Of a stretch of 64,000 bases of DNA, positions 24,698-35,846 are shown piece after piece; the stretch's first letter is position 1; each line of letters opens with the position of its first letter. The position numbers and the translations under genes were made by a program. Where the stretch lies: assembly GCA_028274465.1 (NCBI GenBank), contig CM051455.1, positions 132,528,096 to 132,592,095 on the forward strand, written 5' to 3'. Source of the stretch: Plantago ovata (taxonomy: Eukaryota > Streptophyta > Magnoliopsida > Lamiales > Plantaginaceae). Under the pieces are notes generated by a model. It was given only the letters and a program-made list of their open reading frames with translations. It ran no database searches and was not told where the DNA came from.

Positions 24698-25258
24698 TCC
24701 TTTGCCTACCTAAAAACAACAATACTTAGTATGCTTGCTTTCAAATTCATCAATGGGGTACAACAAAGAAAACATGGTGTAATTTTCTTTCAAAGTAAAT
24801 TTCCGGATTGCTAATTATTAATTATATGGTTCATTGGTTCCTATTTAACAAGTAACATAGTAATATTAATTAAGCATCAAATACAATTTTCACACTAAAA
24901 AGAAAGATAAAAAAAAGAATATAAAAAGCTAGAGGATTAATTAGATTGCCGTTCCAATCAAACTAAAATCAAGGAAATAAATAACTTTTACTTAACTTGT
25001 GCTCATGAGACAATTACTACTCAATCATCAAGTTTTAACCAAACCAAACATAATTAGTGAAAATTGCAATTTTGTTAATTATAAAATCTTTCAAATTCAA
25101 CTGAAAGGTATAATTAGTGGAAAGGCGCAATTGATTCTATGTTACAAATTAACTCATTGTGACATACTACTACAATACAATGTCGTTAACGTTTGGAGTT
25201 AGCATGAAGTAAACAACTAGAATTTGCTAATTAAGATATTAAGCACCTGCAACACAAT
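24698..25258. other. AT-rich intergenic region
   Basis: No supported feature; flank of the LINE insertion. Confidence 0.5.
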
Positions 25259-25274
25259 GCTAACACACATGAGT
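25259..25274. repeat. Left target-site duplication of LINE 1
   Basis: gctaacacacatgagt, identical to 32906-32921. The last t is shared with the T run (the poly-A tail of the minus-strand LINE). Confidence 0.95.
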
Positions 25275-26469
25275 TTTTTTTTTTTTTTAACGGGTAATAA
25301 TTTTATTCCAATGAAAGAGAATAAGTATCACTCAAGAGGATACATCGTACGACGTAAAGTAATACGAACTTACAAACCGGAAAAGGAAGCACGACATTAC
25401 AAGAAAACAACGCCTAACAAGGCACAAGTCGCATGTGCAAACCTCTCTACACTAACCACCACGCACCACCTTTCATCTTCGTATAACTAGGCCAAACAAA
25501 GTTGAGCCAGTAGAGCAAAGGTTGCTGATGATTCCTTCTCAGGTCATAGCCAGTGAGGCCGAATAGAGTCCAAGTCACAGTGGTGATGGGCAAATAAATG
25601 AATGCGGACAGTGATCAAACAACCACGGAAGCGCACAAGAAGGCTCATAATCAAGGTAGAGGCAAAGGCCAAAATACGAACACTTGCCCACCCGAAAAGC
25701 TCATGCGGTCACGCTCCTACACCCTATGACGGAAAGTGAACTTAAAAAGAGCGACTTTAAGGTAGGAACATATGAAACTTCATCAAACGCCAAGGTCCAT
25801 CCTTGTTAATGCGGGATGACCACAACTATGTTGTCTCTACCCCTCCTCTTAAGTTCACCCAATCCAACAAGTGACAAGCAATTTAAAGCCACACCAACAT
25901 GAACCTAACAAGCGAGTTTCAACAACATCAACCATACAAAGAGGGACGGAACACCTCAACAGCTTAAGAATAGGCCGCCCAAGAAGAAACAAACAAGTTA
26001 GTGAAACAAGGGGGTCGGGCTACTATGAGAAGAGGGAGTAGAAGTTCCCTAATAGCTTTACAAGTCGGGTTTTTACTTGGACTAAGGATGACAAATCCAT
26101 TATCCAAGTTGACTTAAGCCGTTAATGGTAAAGAGGAGATATGACGAATATCCCGAGGACTTTCCAAGTCGGATTTTTACTTTGAATAGGAAAACCTAAA
26201 CAAGTTGACTCTAAGCCTTGAAAAATACTCGTCACATACCTCACCCTTCTCTCCCTCCTTTGATCCATCCGCTCCATTCCTCTTCTCCAATGGGAGCACC
26301 TACAACTAAGGACAGACAAAGCATAAGAGGAAAAAGTGTTAGATATCACCCAACCAACACTCTCCTCGCTCCTCTCGGTCCACCTCTACCCAACTCCCAA
26401 ACCTCACTAGCTTGTCATCTAGTAACACTCCACCCAACTCACCCACTCCTCCCCCAAGCTCCAATCTCC

Positions 26470-29400
26470 TCATACCAAACAAAGATTCGGCTCCATGAAC
26501 CAAGAAGGCAAAGAGTCATGTATCTTTAGTTTGTCCTTTCCTTTCAACCAACACCAACTACTTAACTTCACCTTCTCCACGACTTGCCACGGATTGAGAC
26601 TTTCACCCTTGAAAAGAACTCCATTCCTTGCCAACCAAAGATTCCAAAGAGTGTCATGCCAAATCAATTGCCAAACTTCTTTCAACCCTCTTGGAGCACT
26701 CTTTTCATGTGCTTCTAGAATCCCAAGTAAACCATCTCCGAGTGGATAGTCTACTCTAAGCCACCCACACACAATACTCCACACCTTTATAGCAAACTCA
26801 CAACCTCATAAGATATGCCAAATGGTCTCATCACCCGCCCCACACCATTTACACACTCGTTCTCACTTATGAAAATGCCTCTTCTTTCCAAGTTCACTTT
26901 TGTAGGTAGCCTATTTTGTAGAGCTTTCCAAACAAATACATTCACCTTCAAGGGGGTCAATTTGCATCAAATCTCCTTTGCCGATCTTTGTAAGACTTGA
27001 TCTTCCTCAAAGCTATGCAAATCACTATAACCCTCTTTTGTCGTGCATGTACCATCTTTCCCTTTAGTCCATCGCCACGAATCTTCTAATTCATCCCCTC
27101 GGTTATAAGCCCCAACAATGAGCTTTAACCTCTCCTCCTCCCTTTCTCCCAATCAAAAAGATTTCGTCTCCAATCACCATGGAAAATGGCTCTTCCCTCC
27201 ATCCAATTTACCCTCTCCTTCACCAAACAATCTTTCCTTTTATCCAAATTGAATAATCTAGGAAAGTTCTCCTTCAACGCTCCCTCTCTTCCTCCCCATC
27301 TATCTTCCCAAAATGAAGTCTTCGCGCCATCCCCTACTTTCTTTTGACACCCCTTCTTAAACCACTCATTTGCTCCAACACAACTAATCAAGTTCCTCCA
27401 CCAATCCGACCATTTCCTTGGTATTCTTTTCCCTTTGGAAATAATCTCTACATGCTCTTTCCAAGAATCATACTTAGATTATAGCACCTTCATCCAAAGC
27501 TCTTTTCCACCTTGTAAAATTCTCCAACTCCATCTTCCTATAGAAGAGCTAGATTAAATGCTTTCAAATCCTTTACCCCAAGTCCACCTTTCATCTTTGG
27601 TCTACATACATCCTTCCAAGCTACCCACAAAATCCTTTTCTTCTCATTGTCAATGTCTCCTCCCCGAAGAAACCTCCTTTGGAGCCCTTTTAATTCATTC
27701 AAGATCCCCACCAGTGCTTTGAAAAAGGAAAGATAATAAACCGGAAGCTAGTACAGCATTGATTACCATCACTTTACCTCCAAGGGAGAGGTATTTATTT
27801 TCTAGAAGCCCTAGACTCCTTGTGAATTTCCCTTTGACTTCTTTCCACAACCCTTTCTCTCTAGCTATGCCTCCAATTGGTAGTCCCAAGTACATGAAGG
27901 GTGTTGTCTCAACCTTACAACCTAGAAGTGTTGCTCAAGACTCAAGTGTTTCTCCTTGAACTCCCATTCCAATTAACCGGCTCTTATTGAAGTTCACCTT
28001 TAGACCCGAAATCAATTCAAAGCTCCTCAAGATCCCTTTTATTGAAATTACGTTTTCCACTCACTTCCCCAAGGATAAGTGAATCATCCGCGAATTGTAG
28101 AAGGGAACAAGGCACATTGTCCTTCCCTACTAACACCGGCTTAAACACCTCTTCTTCACAAGCTTTCCTAATCATCCTACTAAGACACTCCGCCACTATC
28201 AAGTAGAGGAACGGAGAAAGCGGGTCTCCTTGTCTCAAACCCCGATGTAGATGGAACTCCTTAGTAGTGGGAATCCCATTCACAAGAATTGAAGTGGAAA
28301 CCGTGGACACACTCTTTCATCCACTTTATCCAACGCTTCCCGAACCCCAAAATCTCCAACATTCGAAAGAGAGTCTCCCAACTCACGGAGTCGTAAGCCT
28401 TCTCGAAGTCGATCTTAAATAAAAAGATCTCCTTCTTCCTCTTCATTGCCTCATCCAAAACTTCATTGGCAGCTAAAACCCCGTCTAGAATATTCCGATT
28501 TTCGATAAAGGCCGATTGATTTTCGAAAATAACCTCCTCCAACACCTTGATCAACCGATTTGCTAAGACCTTTGCCACAATCTTATAGACACTCCCCACC
28601 AAAGAAATCGGTCTATAATCCTCTAATCCCACCGGATTCGTCTTTTTTGGGATAAGGGTAATGAACGTGCTATTGATCCCTTTGCAAAGTTTCCCGGAAT
28701 GATAGAATTCGGAGAAAAGTCTACAAAGATCCTCCTTCACTACACTCCACATAGCTTTGAAGAAGCCTCCTCCAAAGCCATCTGATCCCGGACTCTTATC
28801 ACTACCACAACTCCAAACCGCTTCCTTCACTTCTATTTCACTAAAAGGAGTTTCTAAGAAACACATCGAGTCACCCGAAAGAGTAGCCCCTCCCATATTT
28901 CTAACTCTAAACGAATCCTCCGTTCGCCTTTGAAAGTGTTTCTCGAAGAAAAAAGAGACTATCTCTAACCTCCTTTACTTCCTCTAACCACTTGCCATTT
29001 ATTCGAACTCCCCTTAGTTGTTAGCTCTTCCTCTTCTTGCTAAAGCTCCATGGAAGAATTTTGTATTTGCATCTCCTTCCTTTATCCATTTTCCCTTAGC
29101 TTGTTGATGTTTTAACGAGCCTTTCCACGTTAATAGATCTTGAATGTCCACCATATGCTTCCTTCTTCGTACTCTTTCCTCTATGCCTTCGGTAGTGACC
29201 AACCCGTCACCTCTTTCCTCTAAAGACCAATCTGCCCTCTGTCCCAAGCCTGCTACTACGGCCTCTCTCCAATTCGGCTGTTGTAAGCGAGAACTAGATC
29301 CCCCCCCGTCTCCTCCTCCGTGCCCGATGTGTGTTAATTTTGTTGACTCACATTCGCTGCCTCCCTAGCGTCAGACCGCCACCTCATATCAGGCCCAACC

Positions 29401-30464
29401 AAACTCGCCACCCCTCTGTTTCCAGGCCCACCCAAACTCTCCACCCCTCTGTTATCCCCTGCCAAGTCAACTGAAGAAAGAGAACGAGCCATGGTCTCCT
29501 CTTGTGCTCATGTTTCTTCCTCAAAAGAAAGATCCAAGGATGCTAACTCTTCTTCTAGCACTTCTATTCTCTTATCAATCAAGCCAAAATGTTCGCTATG
29601 ACACATCTTTAAAAGAGATTTCAATCTTTTAATTAATCCTTAACCACATAGCTCGCTCAACCCGTGATACCTTCTTCCTTCCACGAATTTTCTACAAGTT
29701 TAGAGAACCCCTTTTTTTTAGCCAACCGTTGGCAAACCGAAATGGTTTAGGTCCCCAATCACGTCCATCCTCTTTCAAAACAATTGCAACATGGTTCGAA
29801 ATCCTCCTTTTTAAACCCACTTGACTTAACGAAGGCCAATTCTTTGCCCAATTCTCCGAAATAAGTAATCGATCCAAGCGACTACAACAAGCTCCATTGT
29901 CTCTATACCAAGTGAATTTTCTTCTACTCAAAGGTAAATCAATAAGGTTTAAATCTTCAATGAACTTATTGAGAGAATTTGAAATAGACATCCCCGCACT
30001 TCTTCTAATTCCCTTCCTTTCCGAATCTCTTCGAATAGCGTTGAAATCACCACAAAAGCACCAAATTCCTTCCTTATTGCCTTCCATACGCTCCCTCAAA
30101 GCATCCCAAAGAGCCTCTCTCTTTTCTTTAATGCAAGAGGCATAAACATTAACAATGTTCACCTCCGCTCCATTCCATCTTCCTACTACTCCAAGAGCTC
30201 CTTCCTCTCACAAAAAAGAGACATTTTCAAACACGTCTCTATTCCACATACTAAGAATACCTCCCGAAGCACCTAAAGAACCCGAGTAAACCCAATCAAC
30301 ATTCGTACCACCCCAAAAGGTCTCAATCTCCTTCCGAGTGAAAGTAACTTTTTTGTTTCTTGTAAACAAACAAACTCCACTTTCTCCATACTCACAATTC
30401 TCCTAATCTCATCTTTCTTTAAGAACACCCCTAAACCTCTAACATTGAAGCTTAACATAATCAT
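26470..30464 (-). pseudogene. LINE 1 ORF2: endonuclease-reverse transcriptase remnant
   Basis: The product would nick target DNA and copy the LINE RNA. The blocks appear in order on the minus strand but in broken frames. The EEP endonuclease start MIMLSFNVRGLG is near 30464, and WCFCGDFNAIRR lies within 29692-30162. The linker WIKEGDANTKFFH is in 29014-29247. The reverse transcriptase has SPGSDGFGGGFFK, LEDYRPISLVGSVYKIVAKV and KIDFEKAYDSVSW (28261-28896), then LRQGDPLSPFL and the catalytic FADDSLI (28017-28310). The thumb region is YLGLPIGG (27695-27895), and zf-RVT-like WNLWLARNGVLF is at 26470-26784. At least five frame breaks separate these pieces. Confidence 0.93.
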
Positions 30465-31063
30465 GATGCACAACCCACGTTTCCAAGCCCCAAGGCTACA
30501 ATCGAATCCTTCACGCTCTTTAGGTCGATCCCTTTGTTCCCAAATCTCAAAAATCTCCCCAACTCTCTCTTTCTCCGTGTCACTAAAAAAGCAAGGTTTG
30601 CTCCTACTTCCACCAAGTCCTTCACTTCTACTTTTTTCTTGTTCCCCGGGCATCACTAAACGGGATTCCATCACTCTTAAGAGCATTAGTCACCCCTTCA
30701 CTTTCTAAGTCCCCAATAAAATTTGCCCACTTTTCTTTTTTTCGGGATTGAGAAGCACCTCCCTTCTTCAAAGTCTTTTTCCCGGATTGAGAATCACCCC
30801 TCCGACTTTCAGTCACAACATTGTTTCGAGACACCAATTTCTTCTTTCCCTTCTTCGAGTTTCTCCCACTAGGTTCAATGTACTTCATTAGCTCGAACAA
30901 ATCCGAACTTGATTCGCCCTCCTCCAATTCAACACTTGCAGGTTTTTGCATGGAGACATCACTGTTTCTAGTTGGCAGTGAGGTGCCCAAAGAGACTTGT
31001 TTTAAACAAGTGTCTTTTAATAAACCTTTTTCTTGTACCAATTGTTTGGATCTTTGCACTAAT

Positions 31064-32863
31064 TCACTGAAACTCATGCCCAGAAGTAAAAAATGTTGGC
31101 CTGCACACTTCTTGAATGGGCTTCTCCCTTGCATGCTCAGACTGGCCCAAAAAAGTGCCCTCAAGAACCGGCCCATGTACAAAAGTCCCCTTACCACCAG
31201 CTGGCCCAATTACCATCAGATCTCTACTACTTTCCAAAACCAGTAACGACCCCTCTGCTCTCTTGTCACCAATCCCACAAGCTGACGCCGAAATCTCATA
31301 ATTCAAATCAACCCTATCTCCGCCATCTCTGAAACCTCCTGACAACGACTTTTCAGGCTCGACAGCGGCTGACACCTCTTGTCCACATCTATCAACTAAG
31401 ACCAAGTCAACCTCGTCCTCCATCTGTCCACATCCTCCCTCATCGATCGTCGTGTTACCCCCACGCTCCACCTCAAACGTCGCCCTGTCCTCATCTCCGT
31501 CTAACCCTTCTGCTACGACTGCCCTTTCCACAACTCCGACTACCTCTCTCGCCGTCAAGATTGTTTTGCTCCTCTGCTTCTCGAATTGAGTTTCAGGCAC
31601 GCAGGTCACCTCCTCCTGCGAATTTGACAAAGATTGAGAATCCGGCTCCTCCCCCGACGATTTGCCGGAATTTGACCAATAAACTTCCCCACTCTCCTCC
31701 CTTGTTATTTCATCGGAGTCCTCTTCAAAGTCATTGGAAGATTTTCCAGAATAGAAATCGGTAAGCAATCCACTATCTTCCAAAACCTTTCCTTTTTCTA
31801 CCTCCCAACCTTCTTCCAAAATATTAATCACAAACACCCTGTTACCGACTTTCAGATTGGTCACTTTACTAACTAGACCTTTTGTTCCAGTTGCCACAAG
31901 AACCTTGCCCTTTCTAAAATCCTTGAAATCCAAAGTGTCTTTATGAATTTCTAGCACCGAGCCTACTTGATTACCCAATTTTGTGAAGTTAGCTCCATTC
32001 CAGCCATGAATAGGCACCCCATAAATGCTAACCCAGACTTGTCTTCTGATATTGATGTCCGAAACTTGCCAAGGACGGATCCACCAGAACCAATTTTCCA
32101 ACCACGACTTTTCTTCCTCTAGTAGCCTCTGCCCAGCCCCTTGAGAAAGAGGTTTAATTACCCACTGCGTTTCTGATAATTTTGCTACCTTCAAATTATC
32201 ATGCCCGTTCACACTCAAAATATTCTCAAACTGTCACACTTCTAGGTGTCCAACCAGTTCTCCAACTAGGCAATTCGACTCCCACGACCCCCCTTCTACA
32301 CCAACAGAGATTTCCAACTCAGGGGATGGTTGTGGTAAAGGAGTTACTGGGTCATTAGCTTGTTCTGAGGCGGTCACCTCCTTCTCATTGCCCTCAAATA
32401 GTACCGACGCCCTATCCCAAACATTAACACTTTGAATCGGTAAAGGTCCTTGGGTTGCCTGAGAAGGGGATACAGTAACCTCCGACTGCCTTTGTTCAAC
32501 TCCTGGTCTGAAAGTCGCCTGTGGATTAGGTGTTGATTCAGTGACCCTCCTTCCGTACTTTGCTCTATTAGCAACCAGTTTGAAGGAACCTAACCACTGC
32601 TCATTGACTCCCTCAATCACCTCGTCATCTCTGCTAGATTTTCTAAAGCGGGCAAACACGAATCTCTTCCCTGCTTTGGATTTCTTGAGAGGAATGGTAA
32701 CATCAATCAGGTCCTCTTCCCTTCTCGTCTCTCTTCTGCGTCGCATCACCGTTTGCCATCCCTCGTTGTTGCCGTTCTCCGGTTGTTGGTGCTGTTTGCT
32801 GGGAACTCTTGAACCCCTTCTTGGATTGGATTTCTGGAAGAAGTGTCTCCTTGGGGCCCTCAC
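31064..32863 (-). pseudogene. LINE 1 ORF1 (DUF4283-type, gag-like), with an in-frame stop
   Basis: The minus-strand frame from the ATG at 32863 runs to a TAG at 32234-32236 and then continues in the same frame to the stop at 31064-31066. A single nonsense change therefore interrupts a protein of about 600 residues. The N-terminus is basic (RAPRRHFFQKSNPRRGSR). The second part has the DUF4283-like core WVSIYGVPIHGWNGANFTKL. The tail is acidic and Ser-rich. A further basic segment (30628-31209, other frame) suggests a frameshift extension. Role: RNA-binding chaperone of the LINE particle. Confidence 0.85.
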
Positions 32864-32905
32864 TCTCTCTCTCTACCTCTCTCTCAACATTTTTTAATTT
32901 GCAGC

Positions 32906-32921
32906 GCTAACACACATGAGT
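32906..32921. repeat. Right target-site duplication of LINE 1
   Basis: gctaacacacatgagt, identical to 25259-25274. Confidence 0.95.
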
Positions 32922-33703
32922 GAAATCACCAAGAATATTCACAAAAACACATACTGTTATATTATACTACTTTTTCCATCACCTTTCTTTAACTTTAACC
33001 ATATGGTTATGGTATGAATTGGAATAAAATAATAGTCCATCACGTCATGCAACTTGTTTGTACATTTCTCATATACACAACACAAGTTAGTATTGATCAT
33101 ATACTTTTGCAACAAAATATAGAAAGTGCTCCTTATTCTGATATCCTCCATTTAATTAATGGCGTATGAGCAACCTAGCTTAGCTAGGGTACTAACTTGT
33201 TTTCGTCTACTTGATTTTTACTAATCCTTTTCCGTAATATATTCTGCCATAAAAGAAAAAAAATTGCTTTCATTTCTTAATTATCATATACATATAATTA
33301 TTACATTCACTTGAAACGTTGAAAAGAAATTAACTTAACTCGTCCGATAATCACTTAGGGACATCAAATCAGGACAAAACACTTACTAGATTTTAATCTT
33401 ACATATTGATGGAGAGTTCAAATTTTGCAATACTCAAATGTGGAATTAGAGAATAAGTTTATTTATTTAATCTGGATGGTGAAAAGTTTGTTAATTTCTG
33501 ATAGAGGTGTAGCCTCCTCCAAATTTTTTTAAAAGAAGAATATACGATTTTACAAAATTTTTAAAGGGGAGTTTTACGATTTTTCAACTCTTCCCCCCCC
33601 CCCCCCCCCGAACTTCGAAAATATAATGTATATGTAAGTTTGGCCCCGTACTTATAATTCCTGGTTCCGCCCTGCATGGATTTATCAGGAATTAGAGAAT
33701 AAG
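32922..33703. other. AT-rich intergenic region with a hAT-like fragment and a C homopolymer
   Basis: Mostly non-coding. A segment at about 33506-33674 ends with ttcctggttccgccctg, a typical hAT-related terminus, and contains a run of about 18 C residues near 33592-33609. No target duplication is found, so the element call is weak. Confidence 0.4.
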
Positions 33704-34600
33704 TTAAGGGTCCATATCTTTTTAGTACTCTGCAAGATACTCCAATATCATATTTGTTTCTACTAGACTAACAATTACATTTTAGTACCCAAAATTGACT
33801 TTTTCATTTTTCAATTATTGAATTTTGGCTGATCCAAACAGCCTTAGTGAAAAACATGATTTTCTTAATTTTTCTTTTTCATAATTTTTCATAGATTGAA
33901 TAAGAATTTTTTCATAATTTTTCTTTTTCTTTTTTTCTTCCTTTTTCTTTTTATTCTCACCCTTATTCTTTTCTATTTTCTTCCTTTTTCTTTTTTCTTT
34001 TTCTTCAAGTTTCCGGTACCGGAATTATGTCCGGTACTGGAGCTCCGACAGTGAAGCTCCGATCGAGCTTCACTCATGGAGACAGTGAAGCTCTCCGACC
34101 GAGCTTCATTGTAACAGTGAAAGCTCCGATCGGAGCTTCACTGTTACAGTGAAGCTCGAATCGGAGCTTCACAACCCCAATTTGGGGATGTGAAGCTCCG
34201 ATTTGGAGCTTCACAGCTCCGATTGGGGCTGTGAAGCTCCAATCTGGAGCTTCACGCCCCAAATCGGAGATGTGAACTTCACTCACTGAAGCTCCGATCT
34301 TCTTTAATTTTTTTTTATTTTTACTTTTTAATATATATTTTACTTTTTGTGATATTTCATTTTTAATATTAAGTTTATAGGGTAATAAAGTTTTAGAAAT
34401 TATGTAATTTAAGAAACAAATAAAAAAGAAAAAGAAAGTTAAGGCCTTGTTTGGATCACCCAATGGCAATTATGTAATTACAGCAAAGTCAACCCAAAAA
34501 TTCATTTTCAGGTACTAGGATGTAATTGTTGATCTAATGGGAACAAATATGATATTAGGGTGTCTATCAGGGTACTAATGTGAGATTAACTCATAAGTTA
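33704..34600. mobile_element. Fold-back element A with GCTCCGATCGGAGC palindrome array
   Basis: Its ends are imperfect inverted repeats of about 130 bp. The left arm contains caatatcatatttgtt, aacaattacattttagtacc and ctgatccaaacagcct. The right arm carries their complements, read as taatatcatatttgtt, aacaattacatcctagtacc and gtgatccaaacaaggcc. The core (34015-34305) is a chain of self-complementary gctccgat/atcggagc and gaagctc/gagcttc motifs that could fold into many hairpins. No transposase. A pyrimidine-rich stretch lies between left arm and core. Confidence 0.75.
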
Positions 34601-34663
34601 AACTTGCAAACATTTAGAACTTGGAAGATCCAAGTAAATATGAGTACAGTATAGTTAAATTGA

Positions 34664-35552
34664 TTAAAGAGTCCATATCTTTTAGTACCATGCAAGATAC
34701 TCTAATATCATATTTGTTCTCACTAGACTAACAATTACATTTTGGTACTCAAAATTGACTTTTTCACTTTTCAATTATTGAATTTTGGCTGATCCAAATA
34801 GCCTTAGTGAAAATACATGATTTTCTTAAATTTTCTTTTTCATAATTTTTCATAGATTGAATAAGAATTTTTCATAATTTTTCTTTTTCTTTTTTTCTTC
34901 CTTTTCTTTTTATTCTCACCCTTATTCTTTTCTTTTTCTTCCTTCTTCTTTTTTCTTTTCTTTTTTCATCTTCTTCTTCTTCAATTTTTCGGTACCGGAA
35001 TTATGTCCGGTACCGGAGCTCCGATCGAGCTTCACTCATGGAGACAGTGAAGCTCTCCGACCGAGCTTCATTGTAACAGTGAAAGCTCCGATCGGAGCTT
35101 CACTGTTACAGTGAAGCTCGAATCGGAGCTTCACAGCCCCGATTTGGGGATGTGAAGCTCCGATTCGGAGCTTCACAGCTCCGATTGGGGCTGTGAAGCT
35201 CCGATCTGGAGCTTCACACCCAAATCGGAGATGTGAACTTCCGATAGCTCCGGTCACCGGAGTTCCGATCTTCTTTAATTTTTATTTTTTAATATATCTT
35301 TTACTTTTTTGTGATATTTCATTTTTAATATTAAATTTATAGGGTAATAAATTTTTAGAAATTATGTAATTTAAGAAACAAAGAAAAAGAAAAAGAAAGT
35401 TAAGGCCTTGTTTGAATCACCCAATGACAATTGTGTAATTACAGCAAAGTCAACTAAAAAATCCATTGTCAGGTACTAGGATGTAATTGTTAATCTAATG
35501 GGAACAAATATGATATTAGAGCGTCTATCAGGGTACTAATGTGTAACTCTCG
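34664..35552. mobile_element. Fold-back element B (tandem copy of A, 961 bp offset)
   Basis: Same arms and core as element A, displaced by 961 bp at both ends (gtccatat at 33710 and 34671; ggtactaatg at 34571 and 35532). It also shares the outside flank ttaaacttgcaaa, so B or A arose by tandem duplication of a segment rather than by separate insertion. The palindrome core is at 35010-35265. Confidence 0.8.
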
Positions 35553-35846
35553 ATTAAACTTGCAAATTTTGATGTACTTCTTCCCTCCAAGCCAATAATT
35601 AAATGGAAAAAAAGGTCGGTGTATTTGCAATTACACACATGGATAAAATTTGAATTTGCAGTTAACCGCCACCCGGTTCGGTTCGACACTCCGGTTCCAT
35701 ATTTCAATTGGTCCGGTCTATAGCTAGCAGTGCAGTGTGTAATGTGGTCATAGTTGGTGGTACATTCCATCATCATCATCATCATCATCATCCAGTTTAA
35801 AGTCTCCCCGGGGAATTTTACAGAGATTAAACAGTAATCCTCTCCC
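35553..35846 (+). promoter_or_regulatory. Upstream region and 5' UTR of L-galactose dehydrogenase
   Basis: Short space between fold-back element B and the start codon. It includes a (CAT)n run of about eight units at 35768-35792, probably in the 5' leader. No clear TATA box was identified. Confidence 0.4.

Larger units (their letters stand above)
25275..32905 (-). mobile_element. Full-length L1-type LINE (LINE 1), inactivated
   Basis: A 7.6-kb non-LTR retrotransposon on the minus strand. Its 3' end is the T run at 25275-25285 (a poly-A tail) and its 5' end is at 32905, followed by a CT-rich leader. A 15-16-bp perfect target duplication flanks it. The order is ORF1 (31064-32863) and then ORF2 (endonuclease, reverse transcriptase, zf-RVT) down to about 26470. 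Both ORFs carry stops and shifts, so it can no longer move itself. No RNase H block is evident. Base composition (CT-rich on the plus strand) differs sharply from the flanks. Confidence 0.95.

Noticed and set aside
30445-32897. Plus-strand ORFs across LINE 1 (for example 30821-31246, 32541-32897)
   Set aside because: They are antisense shadows of LINE 1 ORF1/ORF2, whose protein motifs read on the minus strand.
34074-35257. Two minus-strand ORFs with repeated IGAVKLQIGASHPQIG-like peptides
   Set aside because: They are readings of the palindromic core of the fold-back elements; both strands give similar text and there is no gene context.
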